NCBI GenBank assembly: GCA_007693965.1
Contig: RECQ01000036.1
Coordinates: 62,001 to 126,000 of the forward strand
DNA from: Phycisphaeraceae bacterium
Lineage (GTDB): Bacteria; Planctomycetota; Phycisphaerae; Phycisphaerales; UBA1924
DNA length: 64,000 bases
Direction of reading: 5' to 3'
Shown here: in pieces, positions 43,308-52,036 of the stretch
Layout of the letters: every line of letters starts with the position of its first letter
Position numbering within the stretch: the first letter of the stretch is position 1
Position numbers and translations under genes: made by a program
The notes under the pieces: generated by a model
The model's database searches: none
What the model was told of the DNA's origin: nothing
What the model saw: the letters and a program-made list of their open reading frames with translations, nothing else

Positions 43308-43416
43308 TGGTGCGGCGCCAGTTTTCTCGCCGTCACATTCCATTGCACACAATCACCGCATCACCTCATCTCCTCATCACTTCCCCCCTCTGTGCCTTCG
43401 TGCCTCTCTTTGGTTC
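43266..43416. repeat. CACAGAG hairpin element at the exbB/exbD junction
   Basis: The left arm 43266-43296 (GAGGCACAGAGACACGGAGA) and right arm 43380-43416 (CTCTGTGCCTTCGTGCCTCT) form an imperfect inverted repeat. It begins inside the last exbB codons and ends 24 nt before the first exbD start. It accounts for the only wide gap inside the motor operon. Confidence 0.85.
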
Positions 43417-43439
43417 ATCCCCATCCGGAGCGTCTCTGA

Positions 43440-43925
43440 ATGTCCCGCGTGTATCGACGAGGTCCGGCGCGTATCGAGGCGAACCTGACGCCGTTGGTGG
43501 ACGTCGTCTTTCTGCTGATCATCTTCTTCGTGCTGGTGGCGCAGATCACCAAGGCGGAGCGGCTGCGGCTGACGCTGCCGTGGGTCGCCGACGCCCAGAC
43601 CGAACCGACGCCGCGCGACAGCCGTATCGTCATCAATGTGCTTCCGGAAGGGCACACCGAGGATGGGCGCACACTCACGGGCGGATTTCGCGTGGGCGTG
43701 CAGACCTTCGCGGCCGGCGAGGAAGGCGTGGCGGCGCTGACGGAGTTGCTGGCGCAGATGCGATCGCGCGATCCGAATCTTGAAGCGCTGGTGCGGGCGG
43801 ACCGCGTCGAGTCCTACGGGCGAGTCCATCCCGCCGTGCGCGCCTGCCGCGATGCGGGGATCGCCCGGATCAACCTCGTCACCGAGCCCGAACGAGGCGC
43901 GAACGGTGGAGGAGTTGCACGATGA
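43440..43925 (+). CDS. exbD: ExbD/TolR family protein, first copy
   Basis: 161 residues. The single N-terminal helix (ANLTPLVDVVFLLIIFFVLV) carries the family motif TPLVDVVF with the proton-path Asp. The periplasmic domain (SRIVINVLPEGH ... LEALVRADRVESYGRVHPAV) fits TolR/ExbD. GGAG stands about 11 nt before the ATG. Its stop overlaps the second copy by 4 nt. With ExbB it forms the stator that harvests the proton gradient. Confidence 0.92.
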   Translation: MSRVYRRGPARIEANLTPLVDVVFLLIIFFVLVAQITKAERLRLTLPWVADAQTEPTPRDSRIVINVLPEGHTEDGRTLTGGFRVGVQTFAAGEEGVAALTELLAQMRSRDPNLEALVRADRVESYGRVHPAVRACRDAGIARINLVTEPERGANGGGVAR

Positions 43926-44428
43926 GCGAAGCGGAGCGCGCACTGCGACGAACCTCCGCAGGGCGAACGCGCCGGGGCCGGCGCCGCTCGGGCCTGCGCT
44001 TCGGCGTTACGCTCACGCCCATGATCGATGTGGTCTTCCTGCTGATGATCTACTTCCTACTTGTTGGTGAATTCCGCCAGGATGAAGAGGTGTTCGCGCT
44101 GGACCTGCCGCGGGAGGCGGAGGTGGGGCGCGAGATCACCGATCCATTCGCGCTGCCGGAGCGGCCTATCCGCGTGCGCGTGCGCTCGCTGGGCGACGGA
44201 CCCGGCGACTACACCATCGCGACCGACTCGCACGTGATCGAGCGGGCTGCGAATTTCGAGGCGTTGCGGCTGGCGCTGGAGAACGCCTACGGCGGCGCGC
44301 TGCCAGAGGATCAGCGATTCATCGTGCGGCCCGATGCGGACGCGCGCTGGGAGCACACGCTGGGCGCGTTGGATGCAATCCGGCGGGCGGGATACACACG
44401 CATCCGCTTTGACGAGCCGGGATCATGA
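43922..44428 (+). CDS. exbD: ExbD/TolR family protein, second copy
   Basis: 168 residues. An Arg-rich cytoplasmic tail (RRTSAGRTRRGRRRSGLRFG) is followed by the helix VTLTPMIDVVFLLMIYFLLV with the conserved Asp. The periplasmic part ends FIVRPDADARWEHTLGALDA. It differs clearly from the first copy, so the two may form a mixed stator. The ATG overlaps the upstream stop (ATGA), and its own stop overlaps the next gene by 4 nt. Confidence 0.92.
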   Translation: MSEAERALRRTSAGRTRRGRRRSGLRFGVTLTPMIDVVFLLMIYFLLVGEFRQDEEVFALDLPREAEVGREITDPFALPERPIRVRVRSLGDGPGDYTIATDSHVIERAANFEALRLALENAYGGALPEDQRFIVRPDADARWEHTLGALDAIRRAGYTRIRFDEPGS

Positions 44429-46794
44429 CCAGTCGACGGAAGATCTCGCATCGGGTTCGCATTGCGGCCGCGCTGCTTGCCGTTGCGGGCGCCGCGGTGT
44501 GCATGGAGGGCGCGAGCGCTCAGCGGATTGACGCACGAAATGCGCACACAGATCGTTGGCAGTCGCGCCTGGATGAACTGCGGGCGCGCGAGCGAGCCCT
44601 CGAAGAACGGGCCGGCGCCGGCGAAGCGGCGCTCGAGCTGTCCGAGCGGCTGCTGGACCGCATCGCGGCCGACGGCGCCGATCTCGCGGCCCTGTACGGC
44701 GTGCCGACGCGCGAACAGGTGGAGCGGGCGCGCTCGCTCGCGATCGAGTCACAGGATGCAGCGCGGCGGGCGCGGGCGTTGATTGAAGCGGAGATCCGCG
44801 CTGTCGAATCGCATGCTGACTTTGCAGCCGATCGCGACATGCAGGATCAGCGCAGCCGTCTGGCGGTGGAGATGCTGGAGTTCCGCAGGCCCCTGGCCGA
44901 AGCGCGAGCGGCGCTGCTGCTGGCCGCATTGGAGGATTCGGCGTCGAGGCGGCGCGCTCTAGCGCAGTCCGTGGCGGCGCTGCTGCAGGCGCTGGATCTT
45001 CGCGAGCCGGCGTGGGAGGCAAGGCGATTGGTGATGCTTGGCGGCGCATCGCTGCTCAACGGCGATGGGGCGGAGGCGGCGCTGGACGCCTTCTCGGAGT
45101 GCCTGGAGTTGATCGGCCCTGAAGAGTCGCGCGTGTATGTCGAGGCGTCGCTGGGGCGGGGCATCGCGGCGATGCAGACGCAGGGCGCCGGGGCGGCGCG
45201 GGCGGCTGTGCGCGCTGCGATGGCGCGTCCACCCTTCACGCCGCGAGATTTGACGAGCGCCCCCTGGCGCGTGGCGGCGGCGGATACGCTCTTCCGCATC
45301 GGCGCCCGTGAGGCGGGTCGGGCGGCATCGCGACCTGCATGGCGCGATGCGATGACGCGGGCGTGCGAGGGATATGTCGAGCTGCTCACGCGCTCCGAGG
45401 AAGGCGTCGAGTCGATTCGCCCGGTGGTGTACGCGAAGCTGACCGAACTCGGTTGGCCCGATGACCCGGCGGAGCTGCCGACGGTGGCGGCCCTTGCGCT
45501 TTCCGACAGAGCCGTGCGAACCGGTGAGCCGGATCGAGCGATCGCGCTGCTCGATGATCTGAGCGCGCGGCCGGATGTGGCGTTGGGACCGCTGGCGGGC
45601 GAGGCGCTGTGGGAACACGCGCGCGTTCTGCTCGATGCGGCGATGTCGGGCACGGACGCCTCCATCGAGCGGCGGATGCGGGCCATGGGCTCGCTCGTGC
45701 GCATCGGCCGCGACCATGAAGAGTGGCGCGGGGCGGCGGATGCGGTTGAGACGGCGTGCCGGCTCGGGTTGTGGCTTTTGAACCGGGCGCCGGAGCGGCT
45801 GCACGGGCGCGTTGAAACATTGCTGATCGAAGCGCTGCAGGTTGCGACGCAACGCTACGAGGATCTTCCCTCGATCAACGACTGGCGACTGGAGCTTGGG
45901 CGGCTGGTGGATGATGCGATGGGTGAGCGGGCGCTCCGCGCGATCCCGGCTGCTGCGCCGGCGCAGTATGTCCAAGCGCAGTCCATCCTGATCGGACACA
46001 TGTTGGAGCGTATGGATGCGCAGGAAGGCGCAGCGCGGCGCGAGATCGCTCAGGCGATGCTGGAGCGTGTGCATAAAGTCCGCGTGTCGCTCCGCGATGT
46101 CGAGTCGCTGGAGGGGGAGGCCGGAAAGTGGCTGGCGGCCCTCGATCGGCCCGCCACGGTCGCGATGGTGGAGCTGGGCGAGCTGGAGCGGGCGACCAGG
46201 CTTGCGGCCTCGTCGCCGGATGCGGGTGTGGGCCGGGGGGTCTTTGTGCGACTGTGCCGCATGCTGGTTGAGGCGGAGCTGCGCGACGATCTGGACGAAG
46301 CGCGCCGGATTGCGGGGCATGTGGCGCCCATCGGCGCGATCGAGCTGGAGCGTGTGAGCGCGGCGGACGATATCGACGCGGCGACGGATCGCTGGATCAC
46401 GCTGCACCAGGCACGGGCGCTCACACTGACTGGCCGCGGCGCCGAGGCGGCGGCGCTGCTGGAAGCGCTGGAGGCGCGCGGCGTCGCGGATCGCTCGGTT
46501 CGTTTCTGGAGGGCGGATGCGATGCGCCAGGCCGGCGACGAGGCGGGCGCTTTCGCCATCTGGCGCGAGCTGGCTGGCGCGCTGGAGGCGGCGGAAGTGT
46601 ACGACGAGATCTTCTGGCGCTCATGGACGCGGATGCTCAGCGCGCTGGCGGATCGCAATCAGGACGGCGCCCGCACCGCGACGATCCGTCGCGAAGCGGG
46701 GCGACTGCGCGCACTGGATGACTCACTCGGGGGCCGGCCCCACCGCGGACGCATCGAGAACGTGATTCGACGCCTCGACGATCGCTCGAACTGA
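44425..46794 (+). CDS. Large secreted helical (TPR-like) protein of the ExbB/ExbD operon
   Basis: 789 residues. A signal peptide (AAALLAVAGAAVCMEGASAQ) is followed by an almost all-helical, Ala/Arg/Glu-rich chain. The first 120 residues are coiled-coil-like (RLDELRARERALEERAGAGE). The rest shows degenerate TPR-type helix pairs (TLTGRGAEAAALLEALEARG, MRQAGDEAGAFAIWRELAGA). I recognise no named family. The ATGA overlap with the second exbD and the position at the operon end suggest that it is the periplasmic partner of the motor. No obvious terminator follows. Confidence 0.75.
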   Translation: MTSRRKISHRVRIAAALLAVAGAAVCMEGASAQRIDARNAHTDRWQSRLDELRARERALEERAGAGEAALELSERLLDRIAADGADLAALYGVPTREQVERARSLAIESQDAARRARALIEAEIRAVESHADFAADRDMQDQRSRLAVEMLEFRRPLAEARAALLLAALEDSASRRRALAQSVAALLQALDLREPAWEARRLVMLGGASLLNGDGAEAALDAFSECLELIGPEESRVYVEASLGRGIAAMQTQGAGAARAAVRAAMARPPFTPRDLTSAPWRVAAADTLFRIGAREAGRAASRPAWRDAMTRACEGYVELLTRSEEGVESIRPVVYAKLTELGWPDDPAELPTVAALALSDRAVRTGEPDRAIALLDDLSARPDVALGPLAGEALWEHARVLLDAAMSGTDASIERRMRAMGSLVRIGRDHEEWRGAADAVETACRLGLWLLNRAPERLHGRVETLLIEALQVATQRYEDLPSINDWRLELGRLVDDAMGERALRAIPAAAPAQYVQAQSILIGHMLERMDAQEGAARREIAQAMLERVHKVRVSLRDVESLEGEAGKWLAALDRPATVAMVELGELERATRLAASSPDAGVGRGVFVRLCRMLVEAELRDDLDEARRIAGHVAPIGAIELERVSAADDIDAATDRWITLHQARALTLTGRGAEAAALLEALEARGVADRSVRFWRADAMRQAGDEAGAFAIWRELAGALEAAEVYDEIFWRSWTRMLSALADRNQDGARTATIRREAGRLRALDDSLGGRPHRGRIENVIRRLDDRSN

Positions 46795-46811
46795 CCGGGG
46801 CACAGATTCGG

Positions 46812-47312
46812 TCAATGACTCGAGGAATGCGAGTTGGCGGAGGCCGCGCCGACGCGCCCGACGGTGACTTCGGCCGACAGGTCCGGGGCGGCTCTGCCGT
46901 TGTGCTGCACATTGCGCAGCAGAGCGGTGAGGGCGCAGATGGCCTCGCGGACTTCGCGCTCATCGACCCGGTTGATCTTTCCGTCGGAGATTGCGGCGAT
47001 GGCCTCGGCGCACTCCTTGACGGCGTTGCAGGAGGCCTTGTCGAGATCGACTTCATCCTTGATGAAGTACCCGCCGGCTTCCTGACAGATGAAACTCAGC
47101 GTGTCATCTCCGATGTCGGGCTCGCTGCTCTGCAGACATCGAATGATTCGTTCGATCGGGTTGGGCTGTGCGCCCGAGAGCATGCGGTTGATCTGGCGCG
47201 TTGACAGATCCATTGCTGCGGCGAACCGCTTCACGCCCACGCTCGCGACCATTTTCCGAAAGTGATCGCCTGCTTCGGCGGTGAGTTCGTCGGTTTCAAG
47301 ATACGCATTCAC
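46812..47312 (-). CDS. Phage CII-like regulatory protein
   Basis: 166 residues. The N-terminal half (FRKMVASVGVKRFAAAMDLS, TRQINRMLSGAQPNPIERII) forms a helix-turn-helix of the type seen in phage CII-like regulators. The following part (DDTLSFICQEAGGYFIKDEV) also fits that family. The C-terminal half is helical and acidic, with a Ser/His tail. No phage genes lie nearby, so this is either a domesticated regulator or a remnant. It is convergent with the motor operon and lies downstream of the P-type ATPase, 299 nt away. Confidence 0.7.
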   Translation of the reverse strand: MNAYLETDELTAEAGDHFRKMVASVGVKRFAAAMDLSTRQINRMLSGAQPNPIERIIRCLQSSEPDIGDDTLSFICQEAGGYFIKDEVDLDKASCNAVKECAEAIAAISDGKINRVDEREVREAICALTALLRNVQHNGRAAPDLSAEVTVGRVGAASANSHSSSH

Positions 47313-47539
47313 GGTTCAGATGCCTCCCTCCCACGGCCGGCGATTGTCGCCGACACGTCGCAGGTGAGGCCGCCGAAGAGACAGATAGACACCATCGAAA
47401 ACATGGCGCCCACAGTCATGCCGCACAGCCGCCGGTCGGCCTCACCGACCCAGCATAAACGATTCAGGGCGGAAGAAGAAGATCCGATCGCGCAGTGTTC
47501 GCAACATTTTGCGCTGACAAGGTTTCCGGTCGTGGATGC

Positions 47540-47573
47540 AAAACCGCCCGCTCGCTGGACACGAGGCGGGCGA
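47540..47573 (-). terminator. Terminator-like hairpin behind the P-type ATPase
   Basis: On the minus strand CGCCCGCCTCG pairs with CGAGCGGGCG (one bulged base) around a 7-nt loop, then GGTTTTGC. It lies 39 nt beyond the ATPase stop. The remainder of 47313-47611 shows no gene. Confidence 0.65.
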
Positions 47574-47611
47574 ATGTGAAGACAGGGAAGATGTCGGGAC
47601 TTTGTCCGGGT

Positions 47612-49675
47612 TCAGGCGGAGGCCGGCGCCGCAGCCCGCAGGGGAGCCTGGGAGGGCTCTGGCGCAGGCGCGAAGACCGTCTTGGTGGTGCGATGTTCGG
47701 TGTCGGCGAACTCTTCGCCGTAGCGGATCAGGCGAAAACTGTTGCCGATCACGAACACATCGCCCACGAAGTGGTAGAACGCGGCGAGCCAGATGGTCAG
47801 CGAGCCGGTGGCGGCGAGCACAAGTCCGATCACCGCGATGATGATCGACGCCGTGATGTTCTGGGCCACCACGCCCTTGGTGCGCCGGGCCAGCTCGATA
47901 AGGAAGGGCACGCGGCTCAGGTCGTCGTTCATCAGGGCCACACCCGCCGAGTTGGTGGCGATGTCGGACCCGGAAAGACCCATCGCCACGCCCACATCCG
48001 CCGTCGCAAGGCAGGGACCGTCGTTGATGCCATCGCCGACGAAGAGCACGCGCCGGCCCTGGCCGACCATTTCCTTCAGACGGGCGTGCTTCTCCTCGGG
48101 CAGGCATTCGGCCTCGATGATGTCCACGCCGACGGCGGCGCCGACGCGGTGGGCCACCGGGGCGCGATCGCCGGTGAAGATGGCGATGCGACGGGCGCCC
48201 AGTTCACGCAGGCGCTCAACCACACCCCGGGCGTTGGGTCGGAGTTTGTCCTCAAGACCGACGGCGCCAAGGTAGCGGCCATCGCGCATCACGTGGACGC
48301 CGGTCATGCCCTCGATCTTCTGCTCGACGGCGGCGACCTGGTCGCGAATGTCCGGATTGAGCTCCATGAGCCAGTTGGCCCGGCCGGCGTTGATTTCGGA
48401 GCCGCCGACGTTCGCCTTCACACCGCGGCCGTGAATCTCTTCGTAGGCTTCGACCGAAGCGGTCTCGATGCGGGCCTGGCGGGCGGTGTGGATGATCGAC
48501 CGGGCCAGCGGGTGGTTGGATTGCTGCTCGCCCTCGGCGGCGGCCTGCAGGAGCTGAGCGCCGTCGACGCCCTCGGCGGGCGCCAGCTTGCTGACGGCGA
48601 AGACGCCGGTGGTAAGCGTGCCGGTCTTGTCGAGTGCGACAGTGTCGATGTTCGCCGCCGCTTCGAGGTAGGCGGTCTGCTTGATCATGATGCCCAACCG
48701 GGCGGCGGAGGCGAAGGCCGCGACCATCGCCGTGGGGCTGGAAAGCAGCAGGGCCGAGGGGCAGACGACGACCAGCACGGTGATGGCGGTCTCGACGTTG
48801 CGGGTGAAGAAGAGGACGAGGCCAGCGACGGTGATGGCGACGGGGACAAAATAGGCCGCCACCTGCTCGATGAGGAGCTGGCGGGGCGTGCGGGTGGATT
48901 CGGCCTCGCGGATGAGCTGGCTGACCTTGCCGATGGTGGTGTCCTCGCCGACGCTGCCGACGCGGAGCTCGATGGCGCCGGTGAGGTTGGTGGTGCCGGC
49001 GTAGACGGGCGTGCCGGGCTGGACCTCGACGGGGGCTGATTCGCCGGTGAGGCTGGCCTGATTGATCGAAGAGGCGCCTTGGGTGATGACGCCGTCCACC
49101 GGCAGATTTTCGCCGGGACGGACGCGGACGGTCATGCCCACGCGGACCTCGGACAGATCGACCTCGCGCTCCTGGCCACCTTCGACGATGCGGGCGATGT
49201 TGGGCGTGAGCTTGACGAGCTGCTCAATGGCCCGCTGGGCGCCCCAAGCAGTACGCCGCACGATCTGATCGGCCACGAGGAGGATGAAGGCGAGGAAGCC
49301 GGCGGTCTGGTAGTCGCCGATGGCGATGGCGGCGATGATGGCGAGCGCCGCCAGCGTCGAACTGGTGGGCCGGCCGCGCTGCAGCTCCTGCAGGGATGCG
49401 AGGAAGAGGGGCGCGCCGAGCATGATGGCGCCGATGAGGGCTGGAAGCATGGCCACATCGGGGTGGAGCCAGCCGAAGAGGCGGCTGAGGGTGGTGGTGA
49501 GGACCAGCACGCCGCCGATGAGATAGATGAGGATCCAGCGCTCGATCTTCACCTCGTGGTGGGAGCAGCAGAGATCTTCATGGGTGTGGGCGCCGGCTTC
49601 AGCCTTGACATCGGTCTTGTGATGCGGCTTGACCGGGTCGGTGAGTGATGTGGCGGGTGGCGGGTTCGTCGACAT
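47612..49675 (-). CDS. Heavy-metal P1B-type ATPase with CPS motif
   Basis: About 687 residues from the ATG at 49673-49675. There is no N-terminal HMA domain; instead a His/Cys-rich tail (PVKPHHK, AGAHTHEDLCCSHH). Actuator loop: NQASLTGESAPVEVQPGTP. The metal-site helix reads VVVCPSALLLSSPTAMVAA (Cys305), so CPC is replaced by CPS. The phosphorylated Asp349 lies in ALDKTGTLTTG. The nucleotide domain has SNHPLARSI, and the hinge reads GDGINDGPCLATADVGVAMG where GDGINDAPALA is usual. It exports or imports a metal; which one cannot be read from the motifs. A plausible terminator follows. Confidence 0.9.
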   Translation of the reverse strand: MSTNPPPATSLTDPVKPHHKTDVKAEAGAHTHEDLCCSHHEVKIERWILIYLIGGVLVLTTTLSRLFGWLHPDVAMLPALIGAIMLGAPLFLASLQELQRGRPTSSTLAALAIIAAIAIGDYQTAGFLAFILLVADQIVRRTAWGAQRAIEQLVKLTPNIARIVEGGQEREVDLSEVRVGMTVRVRPGENLPVDGVITQGASSINQASLTGESAPVEVQPGTPVYAGTTNLTGAIELRVGSVGEDTTIGKVSQLIREAESTRTPRQLLIEQVAAYFVPVAITVAGLVLFFTRNVETAITVLVVVCPSALLLSSPTAMVAAFASAARLGIMIKQTAYLEAAANIDTVALDKTGTLTTGVFAVSKLAPAEGVDGAQLLQAAAEGEQQSNHPLARSIIHTARQARIETASVEAYEEIHGRGVKANVGGSEINAGRANWLMELNPDIRDQVAAVEQKIEGMTGVHVMRDGRYLGAVGLEDKLRPNARGVVERLRELGARRIAIFTGDRAPVAHRVGAAVGVDIIEAECLPEEKHARLKEMVGQGRRVLFVGDGINDGPCLATADVGVAMGLSGSDIATNSAGVALMNDDLSRVPFLIELARRTKGVVAQNITASIIIAVIGLVLAATGSLTIWLAAFYHFVGDVFVIGNSFRLIRYGEEFADTEHRTTKTVFAPAPEPSQAPLRAAAPASA

Positions 49676-49787
49676 CGTCGCGTGGACTCCATATGCAGGA
49701 TGCGGGTGGCGAGTCGGCGGAGGCCGTGCGTCCGCATCATCTATCCCGAGTGCCGTTTTCCACCGTGCAGATCGGCAAGTGAAGGCC

Positions 49788-49921
49788 GGAAGCCGCAACG
49801 GAACCGCGGCGTGGCGCCGCGAAGGCGGCTGAGCGGGGCATGGTACGCCGGACGGGGCGGTTCGGCTCCCCGTTGCGGCTTCTGGGGATACGCGTCGGGG
49901 AGCGCCGGGGTTCTCCCCGAC
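49788..49921. repeat. Complex of inverted repeats between the ATPase and the next gene
   Basis: AGCCGCAACGG and GAACCGC at 49790-49807 are mirrored at 49857-49883. A second perfect 9-bp stem GTCGGGGAG/CTCCCCGAC at 49894-49921 has a 10-nt loop and may end transcription of the minus-strand gene at 49958. The whole 280-nt gap (49676-49957) contains no gene. Confidence 0.65.
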
Positions 49922-49957
49922 ACCGATTTGCGCGGGCTCCGCCCCACACTGGGGCGA

Positions 49958-50449
49958 TCATCCCGGCTCGGGCTTTGAAATCGGAGGAAGCGGGCGGAGG
50001 TCCGGCTCAAGGAAGCGGCGCCGGGCCTCGCGCGACATCAGCCGCGGCTCGGAATAGTGCTCGCGCAGGAGCGAGCGGTCGAGCAGGCGCGGGTGGCGGG
50101 CGGCGAAGGCGCTGAAACTCTCTCCGGCGCCGGGGTCCGGGGCGGGATCTGAACGCATCGCCGCAGCGATCAGGCGGAGAAACGCGACGGTGACGGTCTC
50201 GTGGTAGCCGTCGTCGGGCGTGTTGGCGACGCCGTGCGATTCGTTGAGGGCGATGATGCCGGTGCGGAGCCGATCGAGCGCGACCCCGAAAGGAGCCTCG
50301 CGCAGGTGAAGCCAGGCGACGCGGACGTGGGCGCGGTGGGTCCAGGCGGACTTGGGGAGGGATCGGTCGCGGAAGGCGACGAGGAAGGCGGCGTCGGCGG
50401 CGACTGCGAGCGACATGGCGTCGGGGGCTCGGGTCATTCGTCGTGGCAT
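49958..50449 (-). CDS. Conserved protein of unknown function
   Basis: 163 residues, soluble. The pattern LPKSAWTHRAHVRVAWLHLR, LRTGIIALNESHGVANTPDD and GYHETVTVAFLRLIAA belongs to a family of short hypothetical proteins I have seen in many bacteria, with conserved Trp-Thr-His and Gly-Tyr-His residues that could bind metal or substrate. No function is known to me. A start at the internal Met12 is possible. It precedes the P1B ATPase on the same strand but is separated by 280 nt. Confidence 0.7.
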   Translation of the reverse strand: MPRRMTRAPDAMSLAVAADAAFLVAFRDRSLPKSAWTHRAHVRVAWLHLREAPFGVALDRLRTGIIALNESHGVANTPDDGYHETVTVAFLRLIAAAMRSDPAPDPGAGESFSAFAARHPRLLDRSLLREHYSEPRLMSREARRRFLEPDLRPLPPISKPEPG

Positions 50450-50723
50450 GTCAGATCCGCCGGAGCCGGGCGAGCGGTTTCACCTACCCATCGTCATCTT
50501 CAGCACGCGCTCCTTCGCGGCGCCCCAGCCAATGTCGGGATTGTAGAAGACAAACTCCGCTCTGCCGCAGGCGGCGACTTCGGTGGCGTCGTCGCGCCTG
50601 TCCCTCCACTGGCGGAAGGTGTTGATGAATCACCGGGGCCTGGCATGTCGGAGACGCTATCGGCAACAGGGGCGGACACACGTTGGCGAACCGATTCAGG
50701 TTTGATGTCGCTATGGTCTGACG

Positions 50724-51578
50724 ATGCGTTTCATCTTCCTGGGCACGGGCACTTCGGCCGGCGTTCCCGCGATCGCGTGCGACTGCGAGGTGTGCACCTC
50801 GGAGGATCCGCGCGACCGGCGGACTCGGACCGGGGCGTGCGTGCAGTGGACCGATGCGGCGGGCCGGGAGCGGGTGGTGCTGATCGACACCACGCCCGAC
50901 TTGCGCGAGCAGGCCCTGCGGCATCGGCTGCGCCGCTGCGACGCCATCCTCTTCACGCACAACCATGTGGACCATGTCTTCGGGCTCGACGAGGTGCGCC
51001 GCTTCAATGCGGTGATGCAGGCGCCCATCGACATCTACGCCGAGAAGCACACGATGGACTCGCTGCGGCGTGTGTATCAGCATGTTTTCGACGCCGAGAA
51101 CAATGTGAACAAGAGCTTCGTGGCGACGCTGATTGCGCATGAGATCAAGCCTGATGTTCCGATCGATCTGTGGGGGCTGCGGTTCACGCCGCTGCGGTTG
51201 ATGCACGGGCGGTTGCCAATTCTGGGGTGGCGGATTGATGCGTTGGATGGTGGGTCCCTCGCTGGCGCTTCGGGCTCGTTGTCGGAGGGTGCGGTTGAGC
51301 GCGGGTGGCTGCCGCTGGCGTATTGCACGGATGTGAGCGCGTTTCCGCCGGATGCGTGGGGGAAGCTGACGGGGCTGCGGACGCTGGTGCTGGATGCGCT
51401 GCGGTGGCGGCATCATCCGACGCACCAGACGATCGACCAGGCGGTGCAGACGGCGCAGCAGATCGGGGCGGAGCAGACGTGGTTCGTGCATATGGCGCAT
51501 CAGGTGAAGCACTCAGACGCGCAGGAGCGGATGCCGGAGGGGGTGGGGCTGGCGTGGGACGGGTTGACGTTGGAGTGA
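50724..51578 (+). CDS. MBL-fold hydrolase, PhnP-like
   Basis: 284 residues. The opening FIFLGTGTSAGVPAIACDCE plus VC contains the CxCxxC-like zinc site found in PhnP, the phosphoribosyl cyclic phosphodiesterase. The metal motif is THNHVDHVFGLDEVRRFNAV. Further ligands are in RLMHGRLPILGWRIDA and YCTDVS, and the C-terminal FVHMAHQVKHSDAQE. PhnP itself serves phosphonate breakdown, but no phn genes are here, so the substrate is open. It is a single gene; 50450-50723 has nothing recognisable. Confidence 0.9.
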   Translation: MRFIFLGTGTSAGVPAIACDCEVCTSEDPRDRRTRTGACVQWTDAAGRERVVLIDTTPDLREQALRHRLRRCDAILFTHNHVDHVFGLDEVRRFNAVMQAPIDIYAEKHTMDSLRRVYQHVFDAENNVNKSFVATLIAHEIKPDVPIDLWGLRFTPLRLMHGRLPILGWRIDALDGGSLAGASGSLSEGAVERGWLPLAYCTDVSAFPPDAWGKLTGLRTLVLDALRWRHHPTHQTIDQAVQTAQQIGAEQTWFVHMAHQVKHSDAQERMPEGVGLAWDGLTLE

Positions 51579-52036
51579 GTGGGGCGCGTCCGACGCAATC
51601 GATGCTGCTGAGATGTAAGGGGATGCACTTATTGGAGCCGGAGGTCCGAACAGTGTGCGCTGACGATGCAGTACGCAATCAAGGGGCGTTCATCCGGATC
51701 GCGGGCGCACTACGTGTGATCGTTCGCAGTATTTTCTGACAGTTGTGATACAGGAAACCCACTAGCGCCCATGCTGTTGCGTGCTTCGCCATGTCGCATG
51801 TTCAGAAGACATGTGACATCCGAGTTTTCTTTGTGAGACTGCAACGCTTCCGGGTACATTGGTGTTGTTGTGGGTTCGGTTTCGTTCGTTGCGCAGTGAG
51901 GGAGGCTGGAGGGAGCGAACCGCGTATCGGTCTGTCGGCCGCGGCGCGAATTTCCGATGAAGCGGCCTGTATGACTGCTTCAGAACACGTCACTTTCCGC
52001 GGTGTTGGTTTAAATCCGCGGGAAGGGAGGGGAATC
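51579..52036 (+). other. Leader region with inverted repeat at 51791-51819
   Basis: A 458-nt gap with no supportable gene. At 51791-51819 an inverted repeat (ATGTCGCATGT-N7-ACATGTGACAT, one mismatch in 11) could be an operator or hairpin for the next gene. The stretch is less GC-rich than neighbouring genes. Confidence 0.45.
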
